The notes beneath the pieces were generated by a model, which made no database searches, was not told where the DNA came from, and saw nothing but the letters and a program-made list of their open reading frames with translations. 21,869 bases of DNA from Lentisphaeria bacterium (GTDB taxonomy: Bacteria; Verrucomicrobiota; Lentisphaeria; Oligosphaerales; Oligosphaeraceae), in contig JAEDNB010000009.1 of NCBI GenBank assembly GCA_016302725.1, forward strand, positions 1-21,869, in the 5' to 3' direction. The position numbers were made by a program, and so were the translations under genes. Positions within the stretch are counted from its first letter, which is position 1; each line of letters opens with the position of its first letter. Shown in pieces: positions 1-6,722 of this stretch.

Positions 1-545
1 TGGTGTCCACCTACCAGTCCGCCTCCGGCGCGGGCGCCAAGGGCATGGATGAACTGGTGCACCAGACCCGGACGGTGCTGGACGGCGGCAAGGCGGAGCC
101 CAAGGTCTTCAAGTGGCCCTATGCCTTCAATGTCTTCAGCCACAACACGGACATCGGGGAAAATGGCTACAACACCGAGGAGATGAAGATGGTCAATGAG
201 ACCCGGAAGATTCTCCACGATGGCGCCATCGGGGTGTGCCCCACCTGTGTCCGCGTGCCCGTCCTGCGGAGCCATGCGGAATCCGTCCTCCTGGAATTCC
301 AGGACCGGGTGACGGTGGAGCAGGCCCTGGAGGCATGGAAGAAGGCCCCCGGCCTCACCGTGGTCAACGACGCGGCGGAGAACCACTTCCCCATGCCCTG
401 CGAATCCAACGAGCAATACAACGTGCTGGCGGGACGCCTGCGCTACGACCTCTCCTCCCCCAACAGCCTGGCCTTCTTCCTCTGCGGAGACCAGTTGCTG
501 AAAGGGGCGGCCCTGAACGCCGTCCAGATTGCGGAATTGCTCTAG
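1..545 (+). CDS. asd: Aspartate-semialdehyde dehydrogenase, C-terminal part (5' end outside window)
   Basis: Catalyses NADPH-dependent reduction of aspartyl phosphate to aspartate semialdehyde, the branch point to lysine/diaminopimelate, threonine and methionine, in the cytosol. The visible 180 residues are the C-terminal half. They begin at the family's STYQ-SGAG segment, whose Gln contacts substrate, and continue to a CVRVPVLRSHAESV segment with the conserved substrate-binding Arg and the catalytic His. The active-site Cys and the Rossmann NADP domain lie upstream of the window. The first complete codon is at position 3 and it is internal, not a start. The stop is TAG. The C-terminus (GDQLLKGAALNAVQIAELL) is the usual family ending, so the protein is not truncated at this side. 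Hairpins follow the stop. Family identity is clear from the motifs. Confidence 0.95.
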   Translation, partial: VSTYQSASGAGAKGMDELVHQTRTVLDGGKAEPKVFKWPYAFNVFSHNTDIGENGYNTEEMKMVNETRKILHDGAIGVCPTCVRVPVLRSHAESVLLEFQDRVTVEQALEAWKKAPGLTVVNDAAENHFPMPCESNEQYNVLAGRLRYDLSSPNSLAFFLCGDQLLKGAALNAVQIAELL

Positions 546-592
546 CCGCCCAGGGGCCTCCCCTCTTCCGGGAGGCGCCGGCTTCCGGCATG

Positions 593-624
593 TCCCGGGA
601 AGGGGGGAACCCTTCTTCCCGGGA
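593..624 (+). terminator. GC-rich hairpin after asd
   Basis: A perfect 10-bp inverted repeat, TCCCGGGAAG at 593-602 against CTTCCCGGGA at 615-624, with a 12-nt loop, lies about 50 nt after the asd stop. No T-run follows, so it may be an mRNA 3'-end stabiliser or part of a two-step terminator with the hairpin at 726-765. Confidence 0.45.
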
Positions 625-725
625 GGGTGTCCAAGAGGCGCATTTCCCCGGGAAGGGAAGCCCGGGGGGCTTGTCCTCCCCCGCCCTCCTCCCCTTTTCC
701 CCTTCTTTTCCTCTCTTCCCCCCAG

Positions 726-765
726 AAGGGCCGGGATGTCCCGCCTGCCTGGGGGGCCTTTTTTT
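726..765 (+). terminator. Hairpin with seven-T run between asd and the 798 gene
   Basis: AAGGGCC (726-732) can pair with GGCCTTT (755-761) through seven pairs including one G-U. A small CGGGA/TCCCG hairpin sits inside, and seven consecutive T residues occupy 759-765. This is the best intrinsic-terminator shape in the window. It ends 32 nt before the next start codon, so it could end asd transcription or attenuate the following gene. The 3' arm shares bases with the T-run, which weakens the case. Confidence 0.45.
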
Positions 766-797
766 CCTTGCCGCCCCTCCCCGCCCTGTAGGACCCC

Positions 798-3125
798 ATG
801 ATGAAGACCCTCCGCCTTTTCCTCGCCGTCTTCCTCCTTTCCGCCGCCGGTCCCCTGTTCGCCCAGGGAGGGGCGGTCTGGTTCCCCGACGTGAAGGCGC
901 CCCTGGCTTGCCCCGAGGAGGAACTGCTGAAGTTCACGGAGCGCCTCCGGAAGGGACTCCTGGAGGGACGCCCCGCCAAGGAACTGCTGAAGGACGCCCC
1001 CCTGCCCCAGGACAACGCCCCCCGCGTCCTCTTCCTGACCCTGGGGGACGGCATTTTCCCCGCCAGGACCTACTATGCGGCGGGACGCGGCTTCCCCAAG
1101 ACCCTGGCCCAGTTGCTGGAAATCCTGGAGAAGCGCCGTCCGGAATATGCCTCCGCCATCCGGGCCGACCTGGAGGCGCAAGTGGCCCTGGCGCAAAAGG
1201 AGAAGCGGCTCCTCCCCGATGTGGTCAAGGAAAAACTGGCCCATCCGGAACGCTGGAACTGCCTGCGCCTGGATGTGGTCCAGGCAACCCTTCCCGTGGA
1301 GCGCTTCCAGGTCAATGCCTCCCGCCTCCTTCTCTCCAGCATGGTGGGCATCGCCTTCGACCGCACCGCCGCCTTCGCCTTCACCCCCGAACAACTGGTG
1401 GGACGCTATCTCATGACGGAACAGCGGCAACTCTCCGTCCCCCGCATCGGAAACCTGATTTCCGAGGCAAATCTCTGGAGTTCCCTGGGGCTGTGGCAGA
1501 AGATGGGTGCCGCCGACACCCCTTTCCGGGTCACCCTCTTCGAGTGCGACAGCTATTTCGCCGATGAGCGGGGCGCACGGCGGCTCTTCCGGGCACACCC
1601 CGTCCGGGAACTCCCCCAGCCCGACCCGGAGTCCGTCCTGGAAACCGCCCTGGCCCTGGCCAGGCTCCTGGACTCCCAGGCCGGGACGCTGAAGCCCCCT
1701 TTCCCGGAATGGTTCACCCTGCGCCCCAACGGGGAGACCTCCCTCCAGGACCAGGCCTCCCTGGTCCTGGCCCTCCTGGACGCCGCCGACCTGGCCCAGA
1801 AGAAAACCCGGAACACCCTCCTCCAGGCGGCCAGATGCGCCGCACTGCCTCTCCTGAAGGCTACCAAGCACCTGGATCCCCATGAGCGGCTGGAGAATGG
1901 ACAGTTGGCGGGGGGGGAGCGGAAGAAGGCCTCCCAGCGGCTTTTCGCCCTGTTGGTGGAGGAGGCTTTCCAGGAGGACTCCCCGGAGTTTGAGATTCCC
2001 CGGCGGGTCAGCCCCCTCAAGGCCAATGCCCTGGCCTACCTGGCCTTCTCCCGGCTTGCCGAAGCCCTGCCGGAGAAGGATGCCGTCGCCCAGCGGTGCC
2101 GGGGGGAACTTCGGCAGTTGGCCACCTTGATTTCCACCCAGGTGAATCCCGGGGGAGGGGTCATCCCCGCCCTGGAATACCCCACCCTGCGCCCCCTGCC
2201 GCCCGCCACCCCCCAGGAAGAGGGCGGCTCCCTGCCCTCCCCGGAACTGGTGGAAGCCGCCGCCCTGGCCGGGCTGGCCCTCCAGCGCCATTGCGAGGCC
2301 TTGGAAGAGGGGAGCAACGCCTCCCTGGAACAGAACCTGGCGGCCCTGCGGGACGCCCTGGGGGAGATGGCCTACTCCTCTCCGGAGGAAATGCCGGAAT
2401 CCCCCTGCCTGGCCCTCTTTCTATCCCAGGACCTCTCCCGAAACGCCCCCCGCCGGCTCGCCCAGCTCACCCGCCTGGCCTTGGCGGCAAAGGGGAACCC
2501 CGCCCTGAATCCACCGCTGCCCGATATGTTTGGATGCGACCCCGACTGCCCCAGCATGACCTATGCGGCGGAGCGAAGCCAAATTCTCTCCCTGGCCATC
2601 CAGGCGCTCCTCCAATGCGGGAAAAAGGAGGAAGCCCTCCCCCTGCTCCAGGAACTCTGGCCCCTCTGGATCTTCCAACGGCAAGGGAGGATGACCCCAG
2701 AAACCGCCTCCATCCTCCCGCAGCCCGTGGAATATCTCTCCTTCCATCGGGACAACCAGGCGGACTTCGGCTTCACCCTCAATGGGCAGACCACCCAACT
2801 GCAAAGCGAAATGGTCCTCCTGAAAGCCCTGGAAATGGCGGGGCTGGATACCCTGGAACCCACCACGGAACAAAGGGCCGCCTGGACCCAGTGCTGGGAG
2901 CAGCTGAACCACCGCCCCCTCGCCCTCGCCCCCGAACTTGTGCTCGCCGGCACGCCCGCCCCGGAAAACCAGAGGAGCCTGGGGGGCTCCCTGGGAACCC
3001 CCACCGTGGAGACCATCCAGGTCAAAAGCGCCAACCTATCCCTGAAACAGGGACGGCCGGAGGACGAACACATCGAAACCCGCCTCCTGGAACGCCCGAA
3101 GGGCAAGGGGAAAAAGAAGAAATGA
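798..3125 (+). CDS. Large exported protein of unknown function
   Basis: I do not recognise a family. The 775-residue product starts with a clear Sec signal peptide (two Met codons, MMKTLR, a hydrophobic core, then AAGPLFA-Q with predicted cleavage after about residue 22), so it is expected outside the inner membrane. The rest is Leu/Ala/Glu-rich and looks largely alpha-helical, with stretches such as SLQDQASLVLALLDAADLAQ and LSLAIQALLQCGKKEEALPL that resemble helical-repeat or alpha/alpha-toroid proteins. I see no catalytic motif. The C-terminus turns basic and ends in KGKGKKKK, possibly for contact with acidic polymers. Either of the two adjacent ATGs could be the start; there is only a weak AGGA nearby. 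It is flanked by hairpins on both sides, suggesting a single-gene transcript. Stop is TGA. Confidence 0.85.
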   Translation: MMKTLRLFLAVFLLSAAGPLFAQGGAVWFPDVKAPLACPEEELLKFTERLRKGLLEGRPAKELLKDAPLPQDNAPRVLFLTLGDGIFPARTYYAAGRGFPKTLAQLLEILEKRRPEYASAIRADLEAQVALAQKEKRLLPDVVKEKLAHPERWNCLRLDVVQATLPVERFQVNASRLLLSSMVGIAFDRTAAFAFTPEQLVGRYLMTEQRQLSVPRIGNLISEANLWSSLGLWQKMGAADTPFRVTLFECDSYFADERGARRLFRAHPVRELPQPDPESVLETALALARLLDSQAGTLKPPFPEWFTLRPNGETSLQDQASLVLALLDAADLAQKKTRNTLLQAARCAALPLLKATKHLDPHERLENGQLAGGERKKASQRLFALLVEEAFQEDSPEFEIPRRVSPLKANALAYLAFSRLAEALPEKDAVAQRCRGELRQLATLISTQVNPGGGVIPALEYPTLRPLPPATPQEEGGSLPSPELVEAAALAGLALQRHCEALEEGSNASLEQNLAALRDALGEMAYSSPEEMPESPCLALFLSQDLSRNAPRRLAQLTRLALAAKGNPALNPPLPDMFGCDPDCPSMTYAAERSQILSLAIQALLQCGKKEEALPLLQELWPLWIFQRQGRMTPETASILPQPVEYLSFHRDNQADFGFTLNGQTTQLQSEMVLLKALEMAGLDTLEPTTEQRAAWTQCWEQLNHRPLALAPELVLAGTPAPENQRSLGGSLGTPTVETIQVKSANLSLKQGRPEDEHIETRLLERPKGKGKKKK

Positions 3126-3145
3126 CCCCCTTTCCCCAACGGCAA

Positions 3146-3174
3146 GGGATTCCCTGCCGCCCGCAGGGAGTCTC
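3146..3174 (+). terminator. Hairpin after the 798-3125 gene
   Basis: A 12-bp stem (3146-3157 with 3163-3174, including two G-U pairs) around a five-base loop CGCCC begins 20 nt after the stop codon. It is a plausible terminator or 3'-end hairpin. There is no T-run, only CTTTCC some 10 nt later. Confidence 0.4.
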
Positions 3175-3232
3175 CAGTGAACTTTCCTGGGAAGCCCCTC
3201 CCGGCCTCCCATAGCCATCATCATCCAAGGAA

Positions 3233-3859
3233 ATGAACCAGACAGAACGGAAGGATGCGGGGTTGATTTACGACCCCCAGGTCCCGGAGCTCATGGAGGA
3301 GCAGGCAAGGCGCCTGGAACTGCTCTATGAATTCAACCAAACCCGCCCCTCCCAGTGGGAAAAGCGCCAGGAGTTGATGCAGAAGATGTTCGGTTCCCTC
3401 GGGAAGGGATGCTACCTGGAGCCCCCCTTCCACGCCAACTGGGGCGGCATGAATGTCTTCCTGGGCGACAACGTCTACGGCAATTTCAACCTGACCCTGG
3501 TGGATGACGGAAGAATCTATGTGGGGGACAATGTGATGTTCGGCCCCAATGTGACGGTGGCCACCCCCAACCATCCCATCCTGCCCCTTTTGCGCGGACC
3601 CCGCCCCCTCCAATACAACCGGGATGTCCACATTGGCAAAAACGTATGGATTGGGGCGAATTCCGTCATCCTGCCCGGCGTCACCATCGGGGAGAACACC
3701 GTGGTGGGCGCGGGCAGCGTGGTGGTCAAAGACCTGCCGTCCAACGTGGTCGCCGTGGGCAACCCCTGCCATGTCATGCGGCCCATCGGCAAGCGGGATG
3801 AGGAATTCTATTTCCGGCAGGAGGCCATAGACTGGGAAAACCTGCCGCCCCGGCATTGA
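3233..3859 (+). CDS. Maltose/galactoside O-acetyltransferase-like hexapeptide-repeat enzyme
   Basis: Predicted to transfer acetyl from acetyl-CoA to a sugar hydroxyl, as in the LacA/Maa branch of left-handed beta-helix acyltransferases. The product is 208 residues, close to LacA. An N-terminal helical maltose-acetyltransferase segment (about 1-55) precedes a hexapeptide-repeat beta-helix (about 75-180) with repeats such as VHIGKNVWIGANSVILPGV and TIGENTVVGAGSVVVKDLP. The catalytic His is H114 in TPNHPILP, matching LacA His115. The ending VVAVGNPCHVMRPI is typical. Start ATG is chosen for family length; AAGGAA lies directly before it, closer than ideal. The gene converges with mreC, 54 nt apart. 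The sugar substrate cannot be deduced, and a role in cell-surface glycan or simple detoxification is equally possible. Confidence 0.9.
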   Translation: MNQTERKDAGLIYDPQVPELMEEQARRLELLYEFNQTRPSQWEKRQELMQKMFGSLGKGCYLEPPFHANWGGMNVFLGDNVYGNFNLTLVDDGRIYVGDNVMFGPNVTVATPNHPILPLLRGPRPLQYNRDVHIGKNVWIGANSVILPGVTIGENTVVGAGSVVVKDLPSNVVAVGNPCHVMRPIGKRDEEFYFRQEAIDWENLPPRH

Positions 3860-3918
3860 GCCAGGGGACGCACTGCGCCTCTGCCCCGCTTCCCCCCTTG
3901 CGCCCTTCCCGGCTCAAT
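3855..3918. repeat. Inverted repeat spanning the two convergent stop codons
   Basis: ATTGAGCC (3855-3862) and GGCTCAAT (3911-3918) are perfect reverse complements 48 nt apart. The left copy contains the acetyltransferase TGA stop and the right copy contains the mreC TGA stop. In either transcript the arms could form a long-loop stem, consistent with a bidirectional end of transcription. Eight base pairs could also be chance. Confidence 0.3.
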
Positions 3919-4759
3919 TGACGGGGACCATGACCATGACGAAATGGAAGGCCCCCATGGGGGCCAGGGGGAGGCAATGCAGGAGGGAGCGGGCCAGGTC
4001 CGGGCGATGCACCCGCCCTCCGTCGGGGGCGTCCGCCAGGATTTTCCCCACGGGGATGCCGGGGGGCATCATCCCCCCCAGGCCGCTGGTGACCACCTGT
4101 TGTTCCTGGTTCACCTGGAGGTCCTTGGGGAGGTATTCCACGACGAATCCCAGCTGCCCACCGGGGAAGGGGTCCTCCCCCCGTCCCTGAAGCACCCCTG
4201 CGGCCTCGGAGCCGGAGACCGCCACGCCGAAGCGGCACTCCCCGGAAAGGATTGTCACCACCTCCGCCGAATGGGCATGGCACCGCAGGACCCTTCCAAA
4301 GGCATATCCCTCCACCAGGACCAGGGTGCCCTCCACCACCCCGTCCCTGGACCCACGATTGATCATCAGCCTGTCGTTCCAGCGCTGGGGATCCCGGGAA
4401 ATCACCTCTGCGGCAATGGTGCGCCATGCCTGGCGGGAGGGCAGCTGGAGCATCCGGCGCAGTTCCCCGTTTTCCCGGGCGACGTCCTCCAGGGCATCCA
4501 GGCGCGTCTCCAGTTCCTGGATTCGCCGTTCCGCCTCCAGGAGGGCGTTCCGCCGCCCCAGGCGTCCGGGCTGCAGCCAGCGCAGGCCATCCCCCAGCAT
4601 GCGTCCCGTCTCGTTTGCCAGGGAAACCACGGGGGAGAAGAGGGCGCCTGCCAGGCGGCGTCCCGGGGCCGTGAGGGCGCCCAGCAGGCAAAGGAAGACC
4701 AGGGCGGCCAGAAGGAGGGACCGGAGGAGGGAATAGGTTGTCCTGGGGGAATTAGCCAA
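3914..4759 (-). CDS. mreC: Rod shape-determining protein MreC
   Basis: MreC links the MreB cytoskeleton to peptidoglycan synthases in the elongasome; it is anchored in the inner membrane with its bulk outside. The 281-residue protein has one N-terminal membrane helix (about 11-29), a coiled coil (about 69-106), and then the beta domain with the family hallmark ISRDPQRWNDRLMINRGSRDGV (about 120-141) and a later VTSGLGGMMPPGIPVGKI segment. The start is TTG: between the upstream tadA stop and this codon the frame contains no ATG, GTG or CTG, and the start leaves only the expected short cytosolic tail. No Shine-Dalgarno is seen. It lies 45 nt after tadA and is the last gene of the minus-strand block. 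mreB and mreD are not adjacent, unlike the classic mreBCD order; they may be elsewhere. Confidence 0.92.
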   Translation of the reverse strand: MANSPRTTYSLLRSLLLAALVFLCLLGALTAPGRRLAGALFSPVVSLANETGRMLGDGLRWLQPGRLGRRNALLEAERRIQELETRLDALEDVARENGELRRMLQLPSRQAWRTIAAEVISRDPQRWNDRLMINRGSRDGVVEGTLVLVEGYAFGRVLRCHAHSAEVVTILSGECRFGVAVSGSEAAGVLQGRGEDPFPGGQLGFVVEYLPKDLQVNQEQQVVTSGLGGMMPPGIPVGKILADAPDGGRVHRPDLARSLLHCLPLAPMGAFHFVMVMVPVN

Positions 4760-4804
4760 GGGGAGGGAGCCTGCGGGGCGCTTGTCTGGGGGTGGCGGAG
4801 GAGA

Positions 4805-5281
4805 CTATGGCTTCTGCACACGGCGGAGGCGGAAGAAATTCCGCAGTGCCTCGGCGCATTCCTGGGCAAGGACGCCCGGGGTCACGGGGGTGCAATGGAG
4901 CCCGCCGGGGAATCCGGTGATGTCCAGGGCGCCGCCCGCCGCCCCCATGCGCGGGTCGGGGGCCCCGAAGACCAGGCGTCCCACCCGGCAATTGACAATG
5001 GCGCCGGCGCACATGGGGCATGGTTCCTTGGTCACATACAGGGTGCATCGGGTCAGGCGCCACTCCCCCAGGGTGCGGGAGGCCTGCTGGAGGGCCAGTA
5101 ATTCCGCGTGGGCGGTGCCATCCAGGGAGCCCTCCACGGCATTGGCGGCGGCGGCCACCTCCCGGTCCTGGTCGTCCACCACGACGGCCCCCACAGGCAC
5201 CTCCCCCTCCTGGGCGGCCTGCCGAGCCAGGTCCAGGGCCCGGCGCATCCATTTTTCATCGAGGGAGGGAGTGGGGTCCAT
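4805..5281 (-). CDS. tadA: tRNA-specific adenosine deaminase
   Basis: TadA deaminates wobble adenosine 34 to inosine in tRNA-Arg(ACG), in the cytosol. The 158-residue product has the complete zinc deaminase signature: HAE (His58, catalytic Glu60) and PCPMC (Cys88, Cys91), within the TadA-type contexts DGTAHAELLAL and TKEPCPMCAGAI. The conserved VPVGAVVV strand lies at 28-35. I chose the ATG at 5281 (MDPTPSLDEKWM) because it gives the usual family length; the frame stays open to another ATG at 5332, which would add 17 Pro/His-rich residues not typical of the family. No clear Shine-Dalgarno precedes it. A strong hairpin (5335-5370) separates it from the prolyl isomerase gene, and mreC follows in the same frame. 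Stop is TAG. Confidence 0.93.
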   Translation of the reverse strand: MDPTPSLDEKWMRRALDLARQAAQEGEVPVGAVVVDDQDREVAAAANAVEGSLDGTAHAELLALQQASRTLGEWRLTRCTLYVTKEPCPMCAGAIVNCRVGRLVFGAPDPRMGAAGGALDITGFPGGLHCTPVTPGVLAQECAEALRNFFRLRRVQKP

Positions 5282-5334
5282 GCGTGAAGGGTGTGCGCGA
5301 AAGGGGGGTGCGTGCCAGGCGGGGAATGGCAAAG

Positions 5335-5370
5335 CGTCCTGTGGCGGAGGGAAATCTCTGCCACAGGACG
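5335..5370 (-). terminator. 15-bp stem hairpin between the prolyl isomerase gene and tadA
   Basis: CGTCCTGTGGCGGAG (5335-5349) pairs with CTCTGCCACAGGACG (5356-5370) over 15 positions, with one position that is G-U on the plus strand and a mismatch-like A-C on the minus strand. The loop is six bases. On the minus strand it begins 30 nt after the prolyl isomerase stop, where a terminator would lie. The following minus-strand bases CTTTGCCATTCC contain only a short T-run, so termination may be partial, or the stem may protect the upstream mRNA end. Confidence 0.55.
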
Positions 5371-5400
5371 CGGGGGAAGGAGCGGGGAAAGGGAGCGGGG

Positions 5401-6495
5401 TTATTCCGCCTGGATGTTCACCTGGAACTTGGCGGCCTCCAGCATCTCCTCGATCTTCTTGTCCATGGCCTCGCCCACCGCATTCATTTTCAGGTACTGG
5501 GCGATCTGCTCCTTGGCCTCCTCATAGGGAGCCATGGAAGCCTCGTCAAAGGCGCCGGCCTTGATGAGATGATAGCCGAAGGCGGTCTCCACCGGGCCGC
5601 TCACCTGGCCTTCCTTCATTTCCCCAAGGGCCGCCTCGAACTCCGGCACCATGCTGCCTTCGGGGAACTCGCCCAGGTCGCCGCCCACCGCCTTGGAGGG
5701 GCAGTCGGAATACTCCTTGGCCAGGTCGGCGAAATTGGAGGCGTCCTCCTTCAACTTGCCCTGGATCTCCTTGATTTTGGCCAGGCAGGCCTCCTTCTGC
5801 TCCTGCGTGGGCTCCTGGCTGGGGAACTGCACCAGGATGTGGGAGGCACGGTAGACGGCAGGCTTCTGGAAGGACAGCGGATTCTCCTCATAGAAGGCGC
5901 GGACCTTTTCCTCCGCAGGCTCGCCCACCGCTTCGGAGACTTCCTTGTTGACCATCTCCAAGTACTTGCCCACAATCTCCTCCTGCAGCATGCGCTCCAG
6001 GAGTTCCTCCTCGGTCATCTCCAGGGACGCCAACTGCTTGGGAAACTCCTCCTTCAATTGCTCACGGATCTGCTCCAGGTTTTTCCGGGCCGCCTCCATG
6101 TCGCCGGAAATCCCATTCTCCCGGGCCCTCTGGAGGAAGAGCTTCTGCATGCCAATCCCCCGGGCAATCCGGCCCAATTGAGACATCAACTGGGCCTCGT
6201 CCAGGGACACGCCCTGCTCCTGGGCCATCTTGAGCATGGGACGAACTGTCTTCACCATCTCCTCACGGCCCAGCAACACGCCGCTCTCGGAGACCACAAT
6301 CTCCTGGGGAAGACGGGAAAGGACGGCTTCAATGTCAAGGACAGGGGCGGCCTCAACAGGGGCGGCCTCAACAGGGGCGGCCTCAACAGGGGCGGCCTCA
6401 ACGGGGGCGGCCTCGGCAGGGGCGGCTTCCTCCGCGAGGCAGAGGCCTGCGCTGAACAGGAGGGCGGTGCACCAGGCAAAGAAAGAACGTTTCAT
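5401..6495 (-). CDS. Exported parvulin-type peptidyl-prolyl cis-trans isomerase (PpiC/SurA-like)
   Basis: Predicted periplasmic folding factor that isomerises Xaa-Pro bonds in exported proteins. The 364 residues comprise a signal peptide (MKRSFFAWCTALLFSAGLCLA, cleavage near residue 21), a low-complexity linker of repeated APVEA units (about 27-52), a helical chaperone-like N-domain (about 55-205) with a SurA_N-like layout, and a parvulin domain (about 213-314). The parvulin signature is clear: VYRASHILVQF, FADLAKEYSDCPSKAVGGDLGEF, and a conserved FGYHLIKA end. A final helix (about 320-355) may pair with the N-domain. AAGGA on the minus strand (plus positions 6500-6504) is well spaced from the ATG and supports this start. 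Stop is TAA. Its neighbours are a lipoprotein gene upstream and tadA-mreC downstream, an envelope-leaning set. Confidence 0.92.
   Translation of the reverse strand: MKRSFFAWCTALLFSAGLCLAEEAAPAEAAPVEAAPVEAAPVEAAPVEAAPVLDIEAVLSRLPQEIVVSESGVLLGREEMVKTVRPMLKMAQEQGVSLDEAQLMSQLGRIARGIGMQKLFLQRARENGISGDMEAARKNLEQIREQLKEEFPKQLASLEMTEEELLERMLQEEIVGKYLEMVNKEVSEAVGEPAEEKVRAFYEENPLSFQKPAVYRASHILVQFPSQEPTQEQKEACLAKIKEIQGKLKEDASNFADLAKEYSDCPSKAVGGDLGEFPEGSMVPEFEAALGEMKEGQVSGPVETAFGYHLIKAGAFDEASMAPYEEAKEQIAQYLKMNAVGEAMDKKIEEMLEAAKFQVNIQAE
6343..6432. repeat. 15-bp in-frame tandem repeat encoding APVEA units
   Basis: Six consecutive 15-bp units of AGGGGCGGCCTCAAC (plus-strand reading) cover 6343-6432. Units 1-4 are identical, unit 5 has three changes (first base A to G, AAC to GGC at its end), and unit 6 is more diverged. 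Because the unit is a multiple of three, slippage changes linker length without a frameshift. The repeat encodes the Ala/Pro/Val/Glu linker directly after the signal peptide of the prolyl isomerase. Confidence 0.95.
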
Positions 6496-6722
6496 GGGAA
6501 TCCTTGGTTGGGGTTAGGGGGTTGAATTGAGGGAGCCGCTGCCTTCTCCGCCTTCTCCGGGGTCGCGGGGTGGCGAGGGGAGGCATGGCGGAGTGCCAGG
6601 GGCCCCTGCGGCGAATGGTCTTGTTGCTTTTGGGAAAAGAGTCTTGGCCAGTGGGGTGAGGCGAGGAGTGCCGGGGCTTGGGCGCGGGGGGATAGACCCG
6701 TGGGAAGCCGGCGGGTTCCGTC
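6496..6722. other. Intergenic stretch between the lipoprotein and prolyl isomerase genes
   Basis: This 227-bp gap holds weak structural signals only. ACCCG/CGGGT (6696-6700 with 6712-6716) forms a 5-bp stem just after the lipoprotein stop. CTTTT-GGG-AAAAG occupies 6627-6639, the only AT-rich pocket. CAGGGGCCCCTG (6597-6608) is a perfect 12-bp palindrome, and CCTTCTCCG is directly repeated at about 6543-6560. A promoter for the prolyl isomerase gene is expected here on the minus strand, but I see no clear -35/-10 pair. Confidence 0.4.
6500..6504 (-). promoter_or_regulatory. Ribosome binding site of the prolyl isomerase gene
   Basis: AAGGA on the minus strand lies four to five bases upstream of the ATG at 6495. 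It is one of the few convincing Shine-Dalgarno motifs in the window and fixes the start codon. Confidence 0.6.

Noticed and set aside
236..1567. Plus-strand frame of 443 codons overlapping asd and the 798 gene
   Set aside because: It is Pro/Gly/Arg-rich, runs through two better-supported genes in another frame, and would cross the asd terminator region.
5282..5332. Seventeen-residue N-terminal extension of TadA
   Set aside because: The extra residues are not typical of the family and the internal ATG gives the normal length.
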